Source of the DNA: Roseateles koreensis
GTDB taxonomy: Bacteria > Pseudomonadota > Gammaproteobacteria > Burkholderiales > Burkholderiaceae_C
Direction: 5' to 3'
DNA: 64,000 bases
Assembly (NCBI RefSeq): GCF_028595305.1
Contig: NZ_JAQQXS010000017.1
Location: forward strand, 1-64,000
The notes under the pieces were generated by a model that was given only the letters and a program-made list of their open reading frames with translations, had not been told where the DNA came from and ran no database searches. Positions 1 to 8,224 of the stretch are shown in pieces; the first letter of the stretch is position 1, and each line of letters starts with the position of its first letter. Both the position numbers and the translations under genes were made by a program.

Positions 1-113
1 TGAGCCTGGCCAACCGCGGCTACGTGATGGAGTCCGGCGAAGTGACCATGACCGGCGACGGCCAATCACTGCTCAACGACCCCAAGGTCAGGGCGGCTTA
101 TCTGGGGGAGTGA
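1..113 (+). CDS. livF: LivF, branched-chain amino acid ABC transporter ATPase (C-terminal end only)
   Basis: Only the last 36 full codons are in the window, ending in TGA at 111-113. They read SLANRGYVMESGEVTM followed by a GDG..LLNDPKVRAAYLGE tail. This is the characteristic C-terminus of the LivF-type cytoplasmic ATPase of high-affinity branched-chain amino acid (or amide/urea) importers, where the strand 'a..RGYVmE.G' is followed by an alpha-helical end finishing in YLG. The Walker motifs lie outside the window. A hairpin terminator follows within 40 bases, so this is probably the last gene of its operon. The exact substrate cannot be told from the tail. Confidence 0.8.
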   Translation, partial: SLANRGYVMESGEVTMTGDGQSLLNDPKVRAAYLGE

Positions 114-149
114 CGGGTCGGCTCTTCGGGGCTACTGATGCATAAACAC

Positions 150-176
150 AAAGGCGGCCCGAGGGTCGCCTTTGTT
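150..176 (+). terminator. Rho-independent terminator after livF
   Basis: AAAGGCG (150-156) pairs with CGCCTTT (167-173) around a 10-base loop and is followed by a T-rich stretch (TTTGTTGCTT). It lies about 36 bases after the livF stop and separates it from edd. Confidence 0.75.
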
Positions 177-252
177 GCTTTGGATTGACCGAGCGCGCAG
201 TGTTGATTGCTGCAGCCATGCCTGGCTCGGAATTGCCTCGTCATGTACCCGG

Positions 253-295
253 CTTGTAACCCGTTTTACTGGGGAACGTGTAATATGGTTACAAG
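253..295. promoter_or_regulatory. Operator candidate upstream of edd (HexR-like palindrome)
   Basis: A 15-bp palindrome TGTAATATGGTTACA (279-293) has perfect TGTAA/TTACA arms. It resembles the known HexR operator of proteobacterial sugar-acid genes (TGTARTWWWAYTACA), differing at two central bases. A second half-site at 253-261 (CTTGTAACC) is the exact inverted partner of 287-295 (GGTTACAAG), 34 bp apart centre to centre, and a third GTTACA lies at 311-316. The palindrome ends 34 bases before the edd ATG and overlaps a -10-like TAATAT. No hexR gene is in the window, so the regulator is inferred. Confidence 0.5.
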
Positions 296-327
296 TATCC
301 AAACGACCAAGTTACATTGGTTTGTCT

Positions 328-2148
328 ATGAACAAGACCTTGATCGCTGTTACCGAGCGCATCCGCCAACGCAGCGCCGCAACCCGCCGCCGTTATTTGG
401 ACGGTATTGAACAACTTGCCGGGCGCAAGCGTGGTATTGAACGCATGGGCTGTGCCAATGTGGCCCATGCCGTGGCGGCCATGCCTGCCAACGACAAGTT
501 GCGGATCGTTGAAGAAAAAGCGCCGAATCTGGCGATTGTCACGGCGTACAACGACATGTTGTCGGCCCATCAACCATATGAGGGCTATCCGGCCTTGATT
601 CGTCAGGAGGCGCATGCCCAGGGCGCGACCGTGCAGGTGGCCAGCGGCGTGCCGGCCATGTGCGACGGGGTGACGCAGGGCCTCCCCGGCATGGAGTTGA
701 GCTTGTTCTCGCGCGACAACATTGCGATGAGTACGGCGATTGGCTTGAGTCATGATGTGTTTGATGCGGCGTTGCTGCTGGGCATCTGCGACAAGATTGT
801 TCCGGGCTTGTTGATTGGCGCTTTGCACTTTGGGCATTTGCCTTGTGTCTTCGTGCCCGCAGGGCCGATGGGGACGGGCTTGTCCAACAGCGAGAAGGGC
901 AAAGTACGTGAGTTGTATGCCCAGGGCAAGGTGGGGCGAGATGAGTTGCTCAAGGCCGAGTCTGCGGCCTACCACAGCGCAGGCACATGTACCTTCTACG
1001 GCACGGCCAACAGCAATCAGATGCTGCTGGAAGCCATGGGCCTGCACGTACCGGGCGCGGCCTTTGTGCATCCCCAAGAACCGCTGCGCGAGGCCTTGAC
1101 CCGCGAGGCCGTTCGCCACGCCCTGGCCATTACGGCAAAGGCCCGCTACACCCCCATTGGGCGTTTGGTGGACGAGCGTTGCATCGTCAACGCCATGGTG
1201 GCCTTGTTGGCCACTGGCGGGTCCACGAATCACCTGATTCACTGGGTGGCGGTGGCTCGTTCTGCAGGAATTTTGATCGATTGGAGCGACTTCTCAGCCT
1301 TGTCCGCCGTGGTGCCGCTGTTGTCGCGTGTGTACCCTAACGGCGCGGCTGATGTGAATCAGTTCCAGGCGGCGGGTGGGCCGAGTTTTGTGATCCGTGA
1401 GTTGCTGGACGCCGGCTTGATGCATGAAGATGTGCTGAGCGTGGCCGGAGATTCTTTGCGGCCCTACACCCGATGCCCCAGCTTGGACGACGCGACCGGG
1501 CAAGTCGCATGGCAAGACCTGGCCCCTGAGAGTGGCGACGAGAGCGTGGTGCGTCAGGCCGATCAGCCCTTCAGTGCCACCGGCGGTCTGAAGTTGCTGG
1601 AAGGCAATCTGGGGCGCGCGGTGATCAAGGTGTCTGCCGTACCTGATGATCGTCATACCGTTGAAGCACCGGCTCGGATTTTTACGACGCAGGAGGCTAT
1701 GTTGGCGGCCTTCAAGGCGGGAGAGTTGGAGCGTGACGTGGTGGTGGTGGTCCGGTTCCAGGGGCCGCAGGCTAACGGCATGCCTGAGCTGCACAAGCTG
1801 ACTCCGCCGCTGGCGGTGCTGCAGGGCAAGGGCTTCAAGGTGGCCTTGGTGACAGACGGGCGCATGAGTGGCGCCTCGGGAAAGGTGCCTGCCGCCATCC
1901 ACGTGAGCCCCGAGGCCTTGGCTGGCGGCCCCTTGGGCAAGCTGCGCGATGGCGATGTGGTTCGGATGGACGCTGTCACCGGGGCCCTGCAGGCTTTGGT
2001 GCCGGAGGCTGAATGGGCCGCCCGCGAGCAGGCGCAAATCGCGCCAGAGCAAGCGCTTGAAAATGGCCACGGCCTGGGCCGTGAGCTGTTTGCCGGCTTG
2101 CGCCGCAATGTGCGCGCAGCGGAAGAGGGCGCCATCACCTGGCTTTGA
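328..2148 (+). CDS. edd: 6-phosphogluconate dehydratase
   Basis: This is the Entner-Doudoroff dehydratase converting 6-phosphogluconate to 2-keto-3-deoxy-6-phosphogluconate (KDPG) in the cytoplasm. The 606-residue product matches the usual family length (about 600). It carries the IlvD/Edd signatures [12 protein letters not shown], the cysteine-containing CDGVTQG and GICDKIVPG segments that ligate the Fe-S cluster, STNHLIHW, and near the end [17 protein letters not shown]. The frame is open further upstream to 172, but the ATG at 328 fits the family N-terminus ([12 protein letters not shown]) and lies downstream of the palindromic operator, so I chose it. eda follows 73 bases later in the same direction, giving a two-gene pathway operon. 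Confidence 0.95.
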   Translation: MNKTLIAVTERIRQRSAATRRRYLDGIEQLAGRKRGIERMGCANVAHAVAAMPANDKLRIVEEKAPNLAIVTAYNDMLSAHQPYEGYPALIRQEAHAQGATVQVASGVPAMCDGVTQGLPGMELSLFSRDNIAMSTAIGLSHDVFDAALLLGICDKIVPGLLIGALHFGHLPCVFVPAGPMGTGLSNSEKGKVRELYAQGKVGRDELLKAESAAYHSAGTCTFYGTANSNQMLLEAMGLHVPGAAFVHPQEPLREALTREAVRHALAITAKARYTPIGRLVDERCIVNAMVALLATGGSTNHLIHWVAVARSAGILIDWSDFSALSAVVPLLSRVYPNGAADVNQFQAAGGPSFVIRELLDAGLMHEDVLSVAGDSLRPYTRCPSLDDATGQVAWQDLAPESGDESVVRQADQPFSATGGLKLLEGNLGRAVIKVSAVPDDRHTVEAPARIFTTQEAMLAAFKAGELERDVVVVVRFQGPQANGMPELHKLTPPLAVLQGKGFKVALVTDGRMSGASGKVPAAIHVSPEALAGGPLGKLRDGDVVRMDAVTGALQALVPEAEWAAREQAQIAPEQALENGHGLGRELFAGLRRNVRAAEEGAITWL

Positions 2149-2221
2149 CATCCAGGCAGGCCGCCCGCAATCATTCAAATGACGATTCGGATCCTGAATC
2201 GTCCAACGAAGAGCAACTACG

Positions 2222-2854
2222 ATGAGCAAGAACACACTCAGCCTGGCCAGCCATGGGCCGGTCATCCCCGTCATTGTGATCCAGCGTCTTGAAGACGCGG
2301 TGCCCCTGGCGCAGGCCCTCGTGGCCGGTGGCGTCAAGGTGCTGGAAGTGACGCTGCGCACGCCGGTGGCCTTGAAGGCGATGGAGGCGATGGCTCGTGC
2401 CGTGCCTGAAGCCATTGTTGGCGCAGGCACTTTGCGCAGCGTGGCAGATGTGCAAGCGGCACGGGACGCTGGCTGCCAGTTCGGCGTGAGCCCTGGGTAC
2501 ACCGACGCCATCGGGCAAGCCTGCCTTGATAAGGGTTTGCCGCTGTTGCCGGGCGTCTCGACCGCCAGCGAAGTCATGCAGGCCAATGCTGCGGGCTACA
2601 GCTTTTTGAAACTGTTTCCGGCCGTTGCTGTGGGCGGTATCAATTTGCTGAAGGCTCTGTCGGGGCCATTTCCGGATGTCGTGTTTTGCCCAACCGGCGG
2701 CATCACGCTTGAAACAGCGCCTCAGTTCTTGAAGTTGCCCAATGTGAAGGTTTGCGGCGGCTCCTGGCTGACGCCCCAAGACGCCATTGACGCTGGCGAC
2801 TGGGCGCGCATCACCCGCTTGGCCGTTGAAGCGGCTGCCGTTTCACGCGGCTAA
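2222..2854 (+). CDS. eda: KDPG aldolase (2-dehydro-3-deoxy-phosphogluconate aldolase)
   Basis: This enzyme cleaves KDPG to pyruvate and glyceraldehyde-3-phosphate, the second Entner-Doudoroff step. The product has 210 residues, normal for the trimeric class I aldolase. Visible active-site elements are Glu42 and Arg46 in LEVTLRTP, the AGT segment GAGTLRSV, and the Schiff-base lysine Lys130 in YSFLKLFPA. The phosphate-binding loop CPTGGI is also present. It lies directly downstream of edd with no terminator between them, so co-transcription from the edd promoter is expected. A GC-rich hairpin follows the stop. Confidence 0.95.
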   Translation: MSKNTLSLASHGPVIPVIVIQRLEDAVPLAQALVAGGVKVLEVTLRTPVALKAMEAMARAVPEAIVGAGTLRSVADVQAARDAGCQFGVSPGYTDAIGQACLDKGLPLLPGVSTASEVMQANAAGYSFLKLFPAVAVGGINLLKALSGPFPDVVFCPTGGITLETAPQFLKLPNVKVCGGSWLTPQDAIDAGDWARITRLAVEAAAVSRG

Positions 2855-2869
2855 AAATCGCGTTAAAAA

Positions 2870-2904
2870 GCGCGGCTGAAAAATGCCGCGCACTGTTAAG
2901 TTTT
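2870..2904 (+). terminator. Hairpin terminator after eda
   Basis: GCGCGGC (2870-2876) and GCCGCGC (2885-2891) form a perfect 7-bp GC stem with an 8-base A-rich loop. A weak T tract (GTTAAGTTTT) ends at 2904. It lies between the convergent eda and the DsbA-like gene and could serve both. Confidence 0.55.
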
Positions 2905-2918
2905 GAGTCGTCTGCGCT

Positions 2919-3560
2919 TTAGCCGCCGGACGCCGCGATTTGCCGCAAGGTTTGCTCAAACACCTCCGGGGGCTGTCCGCCTTGGATCAGATGCTTGTTG
3001 TCGATGATGATCGCAGGTACCGAGTGGATGCCCAGCCCTTGCCAGTAAGACTCGGCCTCACGCACTTCCTCCGCAAAGCGGCGGCTTGCCAGCAGCACCA
3101 AGGCTTGCGCACGGTCCAGGCCCACTTGGGAGGCCGCATTTGCCAGTACTTGATGATCACTTGGATCTTGGCCATCGGTGAAGTAGGCCTGCAGAAGCGC
3201 CAGCTTCAAATCACGTTGAACCTGACCGCCTTGCTCGCCCGCCCAGTGCAGCAAGCGGTGTGCATCAAAGGTGTTGTAGATGCGATCGCGGGCGCCCTTG
3301 GTGAAGGTGAAGCCCAAAGCCTGCCCACGTTGGCGGATTGCTTCACGGGTTTGCTCCAGCTGCGCCGGCGCGGCGCCGTATTTGCGCGCCAGATGCGCGT
3401 TGATCTCCTCGCCTTCGGCCGCCATTTGCGGGTTCAGCTCAAAGGGTTGGAAATGCAAGTCGACGGCGAGCCCAGGGAGCTTTTCCAGCGCTTGCTCCAG
3501 TGATTTGAGTCCAATGGCGCACCAGGGGCAAGAAACATCGGATACGAAGTCAATTCTCAT
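2919..3560 (-). CDS. DsbA-family (FrnE-like) thiol oxidoreductase
   Basis: The 213-residue protein begins MRIDFVSDVSCPWCAIG, so the CPWC redox motif sits right at the N-terminus of a thioredoxin fold, as in cytoplasmic FrnE/2-hydroxychromene-2-carboxylate isomerase-related DsbA proteins. There is no signal peptide, which argues against a periplasmic DsbA. Later segments such as GVHSVPAII-like 'GIHSVPAIIIDNKHLIQGGQPPE' (given only in part: cis-Pro in SVPAI) and the 'F..G.D..D..VL' helical insert are typical of the family. Its substrate is unknown; members are linked to disulfide handling under oxidative stress. It is transcribed alone, convergent with eda and divergent from the sulfur operon. 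Confidence 0.85.
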   Translation of the reverse strand: MRIDFVSDVSCPWCAIGLKSLEQALEKLPGLAVDLHFQPFELNPQMAAEGEEINAHLARKYGAAPAQLEQTREAIRQRGQALGFTFTKGARDRIYNTFDAHRLLHWAGEQGGQVQRDLKLALLQAYFTDGQDPSDHQVLANAASQVGLDRAQALVLLASRRFAEEVREAESYWQGLGIHSVPAIIIDNKHLIQGGQPPEVFEQTLRQIAASGG

Positions 3561-3769
3561 GCCCTGACTCTAGCCCAGCACGAGAGTGCTTGCTGCGTCG
3601 CTTGAATAGGCACAGCAGCTCAGGGTCTATTGGGGCCGTTGTGGTAGCTGAGCCAAGTCTGCGTTAAGGAAACTCTTTTCAAGCTGCAGGCAGGGTGGGG
3701 TTGTACCGCTAAACTTGTTCGTTAGCAACAAATGAGCCACAAGTCTTGGTGGAAGTAGAAGCAAGAGTG

Positions 3770-4213
3770 ATGAGCATTGACTGGAATACCTTCACCCCCT
3801 GGAGCGCTTTGTTCGGAGGCCTGCTGATCGGCTTGGCGACGGCGCTGTATCTGCTGGGCAATGGACGTGTGGCGGGTATCACCGGCATCGTTGCCAGTCC
3901 TTTGTTGGCCGTGATTCGCCGCACGGGGCTGCAGCCAGAAATGACACGGCTGACATTTTTGTTGGGGCTGCTGACGGCGCCCTGGTTGTGGGCGCTGTTT
4001 GCCCCGTTGCCCGTCGCCTCGGTGGATGTCGGGCCGGGCCTGCTGATCGTGGCGGGCTTGTTGGTCGGTGTTGGCGTGCGCATGGGCAATGGTTGCACCA
4101 GCGGACACGGCGTGTGTGGTTTGAGCCGATTCTCTTTGCGCTCGCTGGTCAATGTGTTGTGTTTCATGCTGGGCGGTGCATTCAGTGTGTGGGTTGTTCG
4201 GCATTGGCTGTGA
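3770..4213 (+). CDS. YeeE/YedE family sulfur-transport membrane protein, first half
   Basis: The 147-residue integral membrane protein has about four hydrophobic segments and the family motif GNGCTSGHGVCGL (about residues 107-119), whose cysteines are the hallmark of YeeE/YedE (DUF395) thiosulfate/sulfur-compound permeases. A TTG-started frame opens at 3746, but the ATG at 3770, preceded by an AAGAG-type ribosome site, is preferred. It is followed 13 bases later by a second, complementary half-size YeeE/YedE gene and then by a persulfide dioxygenase-rhodanese fusion. This points to import or export of a reduced sulfur species for sulfide/persulfide handling. The substrate is inferred from context only. 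Confidence 0.85.
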   Translation: MSIDWNTFTPWSALFGGLLIGLATALYLLGNGRVAGITGIVASPLLAVIRRTGLQPEMTRLTFLLGLLTAPWLWALFAPLPVASVDVGPGLLIVAGLLVGVGVRMGNGCTSGHGVCGLSRFSLRSLVNVLCFMLGGAFSVWVVRHWL

Positions 4214-4226
4214 GGCGAGGGGGCCT

Positions 4227-4640
4227 ATGCGTTTTTTGCTGGCTTGGGTGAGTGGCTTGGTGTTTGGATTGGGTTTGCTGCTGAGCGGCATGACCAATCC
4301 CGCCAAGGTCAAAGGTTTTTTGGATGTGACCGGCGCCTGGGATCCCAGCCTGGGGCTGGTGATGGGCGGTGCCATCTCTGTCGGCGTGGTGGCTTTTGCG
4401 CTGGCCAGGCGCCGCACGCAGGCGTGGTGCGGTGAGCGCATGGAGATTCCGACCACCACGGTGATTGACAAGGCGTTGATCGGTGGTGGTCTGCTGTTCG
4501 GCCTGGGTTGGGGCATGGCCGGTTTTTGCCCGGGGCCAGCCTTGGTGGCGCTGGGCAGCGGTTTGGCTGCCGCTTGGATTTTCGTGCCAGCCATGTTGCT
4601 CGGCATGGTGGCGTTCGACTTGCTGTTGAAACGCCGCTGA
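4227..4640 (+). CDS. YeeE/YedE family sulfur-transport membrane protein, second half
   Basis: The 137-residue membrane protein starts MRFLLAWVSGLVFGLGLLLSG. It carries the second YeeE/YedE signature GWGMAGFCPGPALV near residue 100, with the conserved cysteine. The frame is open upstream to 4152, inside the previous gene, but the ATG at 4227 follows a strong GAGGCGAGGGGG ribosome site. Larger YeeE/YedE transporters carry both signatures in one chain; here the two halves are separate genes 13 bases apart and probably form a heteromer. It is co-transcribed with the downstream persulfide-oxidising fusion. Confidence 0.85.
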   Translation: MRFLLAWVSGLVFGLGLLLSGMTNPAKVKGFLDVTGAWDPSLGLVMGGAISVGVVAFALARRRTQAWCGERMEIPTTTVIDKALIGGGLLFGLGWGMAGFCPGPALVALGSGLAAAWIFVPAMLLGMVAFDLLLKRR

Positions 4641-4684
4641 TGCGGTCAAATGATCCCGTCGAATTGCAAGAAAGGAGCTGAGTC

Positions 4685-5794
4685 ATGCTAATTTTTCGCC
4701 AGTTGTTCGACCCCACCTCGTCCACCTATACCTATTTGCTGGGCGACTCCGCCTCCAGCGATGCGGTCTTGATTGACCCCGTGTTTGAAAATGAACGGCG
4801 TGATGCTGCCCTGGTCCACGAACTGGGCCTGCGCTTGGTCGCCACTTTGGATACGCATGTTCACGCTGACCATGTGACCGGCGCGTGGTTGCTGAAGCAG
4901 CGTTGTGGCAGCCAGATCATGTTGGCGCAAGCCTCGGGCGTGCAGAACGCAGACCGTTTGTTGCAGCACGGCGATCGGGTGATGTTTGGCCAGCGTTTTG
5001 TGGAGGCGCGCGCCACGCCGGGGCACACCAACAGTTGTTTGAGTTATGTGCTGGACGATCAGAGCAAGGCGTTCACGGGGGATTGCCTGTTGATTCGGGG
5101 TTGCGGCCGAACCGACTTTCAGCAAGGCAGCGCAGCGCGTTTGTACCACTCGGTGCACGAGCAAATTTTGTCTTTGCCGGGCGCCTGCCTGCTGTATCCA
5201 GGGCACGATTACCGGGGTTTGACGGTCACCAGCGTTGACGAAGAACGGCGGTACAACCCGCGCCTGGGCGGTGCTGTCAATGAGCAGGACTTCACCGGTT
5301 ACATGAACAATTTGGGTCTGCCGCACCCCAAGTTGATGGATGTGGCTGTGCCCGCTAATTTGCGCTGTGGCGAGCCGCAAAGTCCGTTAAATCCAATGAG
5401 TTCGGCAGGCCATCATTCAGGCAATGTGGACTGGGCGCCACTGACTTGCAATTTCGGCGGTATCTGGGAGATTCAGGCGCCACTGTTGTACGAGCGGCTT
5501 GCCGCCAAGGATGGGGCCGACATTCAACTCCTTGACGTGCGTGAGCCGGAGGAGTTCAGTGACGTGCTGGGGCATCTTCATGGTGCCCGGCTGTTGCCCT
5601 TGTCGGAGCTGGCCTCGCGTGCTGCAGAGCTCGATGCAAGCCGCCCGGCGGTCACCATTTGCCGCTCCGGCGCCCGGTCGGCCCAGGCGACCGTGCTGCT
5701 TCAAAAAGCCGGCTTTCAGCGGGTAGCCAATCTGCACGGCGGCATGTTGCGCTGGCGGGCAGAAGGTTTGCCGGTGGAGGCCGGCGCTCTCTGA
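4685..5794 (+). CDS. Persulfide dioxygenase-rhodanese fusion (ETHE1-like metallo-beta-lactamase fold plus rhodanese)
   Basis: Residues 1 to about 245 form a metallo-beta-lactamase-fold domain with the metal motif THVHADH (57-63), GHTNSCLSYV, FTGDCLLIRGCGRTDFQ and the YPGHDY loop, the pattern of ETHE1-type persulfide dioxygenases that oxidise glutathione persulfide to sulfite. The C-terminal rhodanese domain (about 260-369) has the active loop CRSGAR with catalytic Cys326. The 369-residue length and order match the persulfide dioxygenase-rhodanese (PRF) proteins known from Burkholderia. It follows an AAAGGAG ribosome site, 44 bases after the YeeE/YedE pair. The likely job is coupling persulfide oxidation to sulfur transfer, for example thiosulfate with glutathione. 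No sulfide:quinone reductase is nearby. Confidence 0.9.
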   Translation: MLIFRQLFDPTSSTYTYLLGDSASSDAVLIDPVFENERRDAALVHELGLRLVATLDTHVHADHVTGAWLLKQRCGSQIMLAQASGVQNADRLLQHGDRVMFGQRFVEARATPGHTNSCLSYVLDDQSKAFTGDCLLIRGCGRTDFQQGSAARLYHSVHEQILSLPGACLLYPGHDYRGLTVTSVDEERRYNPRLGGAVNEQDFTGYMNNLGLPHPKLMDVAVPANLRCGEPQSPLNPMSSAGHHSGNVDWAPLTCNFGGIWEIQAPLLYERLAAKDGADIQLLDVREPEEFSDVLGHLHGARLLPLSELASRAAELDASRPAVTICRSGARSAQATVLLQKAGFQRVANLHGGMLRWRAEGLPVEAGAL

Positions 5795-5834
5795 AGTCGG
5801 CCCGTGGCGGGTGAGCCGGGAACAGCTGCGCTGA

Positions 5835-7328
5835 TCAAGGGTTGATACGCAGCCAGGTGGTTTTTAGCTCGGTGTATTTGTCGAAGGCGTGCAAGGATTT
5901 GTCGCGCCCATTGCCGCTTTGCTTGTAGCCGCCAAAGGGCACGGTCAAGTCGTCTTCGTCGTATTGGTTGACGTGCACCGTACCGGCGCGCAGGGCGCGA
6001 GCCACCCGGTGTGCGCGGTCAATATGGTTGCTCCACACGCTCGCCTGCAAGCCAAAGTTGCTGTCATTGGCCATGGCAACGGCTTGGGCTTCGTCTTTGA
6101 AGCGCAGCACACTCAGCACCGGGCCAAAGATTTCTTCCCGTGCAATCTTCATCGCCGACGTTACGCCGTCGAAGATGGTGGGTTGCACATAGAAGCCGCC
6201 TGTCTCGCTGAGTGCCTGGACACCGCCTGCCACGGCGTGCGCGCCTTCGTTCTTACCGCTGTCGATGTAGCTCATCACGGTGCGCAGTTGCCCTTCGTCC
6301 ACCAAGGCGCCCATTACGGTCGTGGGGTTCAAAGGATCGGCGGCTTGATAACTGGGCGCCTCAGCGGCAACCAAACGCACAAACTCATCGGCAACGCTCT
6401 CGTGCACCAACACGCGCGAGGGGGCGTTGCAGCTTTCGCCCTGGTTGAAGAACATGGCGCCGGCAACCGTGCTGGCGGCGCGCTTCAAGTCGTCAAAATC
6501 TGGGAAGACCAGGAACGCCGATTTACCGCCCAGCTCGTTGTACACGCGCTTGAGGTTGGACCGGCCCGCGTATTCGAGCATTTTGCGGCCGACGCGGGTC
6601 GAGCCTGTGAAGCCGACGGCGTCGACATCCATGTGCAAGGCCAGCGCCTCACCCGCTTCGTGGCCAAAGCCGGGTACCACGTTGAAGACGCCTTCGGGCA
6701 AACCGGATTCAACGGCCAGTTCAGCCAGACGCAGCGCGGTCAGGGGCGATTTTTCGCTGGGTTTGAGAACCACAGAGTTGCCGGCGGCCAGCGCGGGCCC
6801 CAGCTTCCATGCGGACATGATCATGGGGTAGTTCCAAGGCACGATGGCGCCGATCACGCCCATGGGTTCGCGTTGAATCAGGGCCAGGGCGTTGGGCCCT
6901 GTCGGGGCAATTTCGTCGTAGATCTTGTCGACCGCTTCGGCGTACCAGGCGATGCATCTCGCCGTGGCGGGCACGTCCACGCTCAGCGAGTACTGAATCG
7001 GTTTGCCCATGTCCAGGGTTTCAAGCAGGGCCAGTTCTTCTCTGGCCGCCAGAATATTTTCTGCAAAGCGTTGCAACACGCGCTTGCGGGCGGCGGGCGC
7101 TTGGCCGGCCCAGCGTGCGTCGTCGAAGGCGGCGCGTGCGGAGCGCACGGCGGCATCGATGTCGGCCGCCTGGCCCCGACTCACATCGCCCAAGGATTTG
7201 CCATTAACGGGGGAGATGTTGGAAATGGTCTGGCCGTCGACGCTGTCGACACGGCGGCCACCGATGAAGGGGCGGCCGTCAATTTTGAGCGCGGCGGCGC
7301 GGGCATGCCAGTCGATGGTGGGTTTCAT
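5835..7328 (-). CDS. puuC: Gamma-glutamyl-gamma-aminobutyraldehyde dehydrogenase (aldehyde dehydrogenase superfamily)
   Basis: The 497-residue NAD(P)-dependent aldehyde dehydrogenase has PWNYP (164-168), the coenzyme loop GFTGSTRVG (239-247), the general base Glu266 in NELGGKS and the nucleophile Cys300 in GESCNAPS. Length and N-terminus (WHARAAALKIDGRPFI) agree with PuuC. Placed last in the polyamine cluster, it should oxidise gamma-glutamyl-gamma-aminobutyraldehyde, or 4-aminobutanal, made by PuuB or SpuC. The frame is open upstream to 7631, but the ATG at 7328 is the family start; the extension would overlap potI. Broad aldehyde specificity is common in this family, so the exact substrate is from context. 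Confidence 0.88.
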   Translation of the reverse strand: MKPTIDWHARAAALKIDGRPFIGGRRVDSVDGQTISNISPVNGKSLGDVSRGQAADIDAAVRSARAAFDDARWAGQAPAARKRVLQRFAENILAAREELALLETLDMGKPIQYSLSVDVPATARCIAWYAEAVDKIYDEIAPTGPNALALIQREPMGVIGAIVPWNYPMIMSAWKLGPALAAGNSVVLKPSEKSPLTALRLAELAVESGLPEGVFNVVPGFGHEAGEALALHMDVDAVGFTGSTRVGRKMLEYAGRSNLKRVYNELGGKSAFLVFPDFDDLKRAASTVAGAMFFNQGESCNAPSRVLVHESVADEFVRLVAAEAPSYQAADPLNPTTVMGALVDEGQLRTVMSYIDSGKNEGAHAVAGGVQALSETGGFYVQPTIFDGVTSAMKIAREEIFGPVLSVLRFKDEAQAVAMANDSNFGLQASVWSNHIDRAHRVARALRAGTVHVNQYDEDDLTVPFGGYKQSGNGRDKSLHAFDKYTELKTTWLRINP

Positions 7329-7396
7329 GAAAAGTCTTTCTATAGGCAAAAACGTAAGGGGGAGTGCCTCTGCGGCGGCGTATCCGGTGCCAATCA

Positions 7397-8224
7397 TCAA
7401 CCGCTCGCCAGCAGCATGTCGCGTTGGCGCTTGCGTTCTTGGCGGGCCACCCAGAGGCTGGCCGCAATCACACCCAGGGACACGGCGCCAATGATGACGG
7501 CAGCGACGGCGTTGACGCTGGGGCTGAGCCCCAGGCGTGCGCGTGAAAAAATAATCATCGGCATGGTGGTTGCACCGGGGCCGGAGAGAAATTCTGACAA
7601 GACCACATCGTCCAGCGACAAGGTGAAGCACAGCAGCCAGGCCGACGCCAGCGAGGGCAGAATCATCGGCAGCGTGACCAGAAAGAACACCTGGTGCTCG
7701 CGCGCGCCGAGGTCCATGGCCGCCTCTTCAAGCTGTTGAGGCAGTTCCTTGAGGCGGGCTTGCACCACCACATTGGCGTAGGCCATGCACAGCAAGACAT
7801 GCCCGATCCAGATGGTGAAGGCGCCCCGCGCAGGCACGCCCAAACTGCGTTGCAGGCTCACCAGCATCAGCAGCAGGGAGAGGCCGATGATGACCTCCGG
7901 CATCACCAGTGGGGCGTTGACCATGCCCTCCAGCAAGCCGCGCCCGCGAAATCGCTGAAATTTGACGAGTGCAAACGCAGACAGCAAACCCAGCACCACC
8001 GCAGCACTGGCACTCAAAAAGGCGATCAGCATGGACAGGCGCAAGCCCTCCAGCATCTCTGGGTCGTCAGCCAGTTTGGCGAACCATTTGAGGGTTAGCC
8101 CGCCCCAGACGGAGGGGATGGGCGAGTCATTGAAGGCGTAGACCAGTAAGGCAAAAATCGGCAGATACAGAAAGGTGTAGCCGCCAAACAGCCACAGGCG
8201 GGAAATCCAGCGACCGGTGTTCAT
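7397..8224 (-). CDS. potI: Putrescine/spermidine ABC transporter permease (PotI/PotC type)
   Basis: The 275-residue inner-membrane permease has six predicted membrane segments and the typical cytoplasmic EAA loop, seen as LEEAAMDLGAREHQVFFLVTLP. The N-terminus (YTFLYLPIFALLVYAFNDS) is characteristic of PotC/PotI. The ATG at 8224 overlaps the TGA of potH by the four bases ATGA, showing translational coupling; an in-frame upstream start at 8260 would overlap potH more and is not needed. With PotF, PotG and PotH it forms a complete polyamine importer. E. coli PotFGHI is putrescine-specific; the specificity here is inferred. Confidence 0.9.
   Translation of the reverse strand: MNTGRWISRLWLFGGYTFLYLPIFALLVYAFNDSPIPSVWGGLTLKWFAKLADDPEMLEGLRLSMLIAFLSASAAVVLGLLSAFALVKFQRFRGRGLLEGMVNAPLVMPEVIIGLSLLLMLVSLQRSLGVPARGAFTIWIGHVLLCMAYANVVVQARLKELPQQLEEAAMDLGAREHQVFFLVTLPMILPSLASAWLLCFTLSLDDVVLSEFLSGPGATTMPMIIFSRARLGLSPSVNAVAAVIIGAVSLGVIAASLWVARQERKRQRDMLLASG

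Noticed and set aside
3715-3731. TTGTT/AACAA dyad ahead of the sulfur operon
   Set aside because: Only five-base arms; does not match a known sulfide-responsive operator closely enough to list.
4152-4226. Possible N-terminal extension of the second YeeE/YedE protein
   Set aside because: It lies inside the preceding gene and has no ribosome site; the ATG at 4227 has a strong one.
5889-7739. 616-codon open frame on the plus strand opposite puuC
   Set aside because: Antisense shadow; it also runs into potI and has no conserved motifs.
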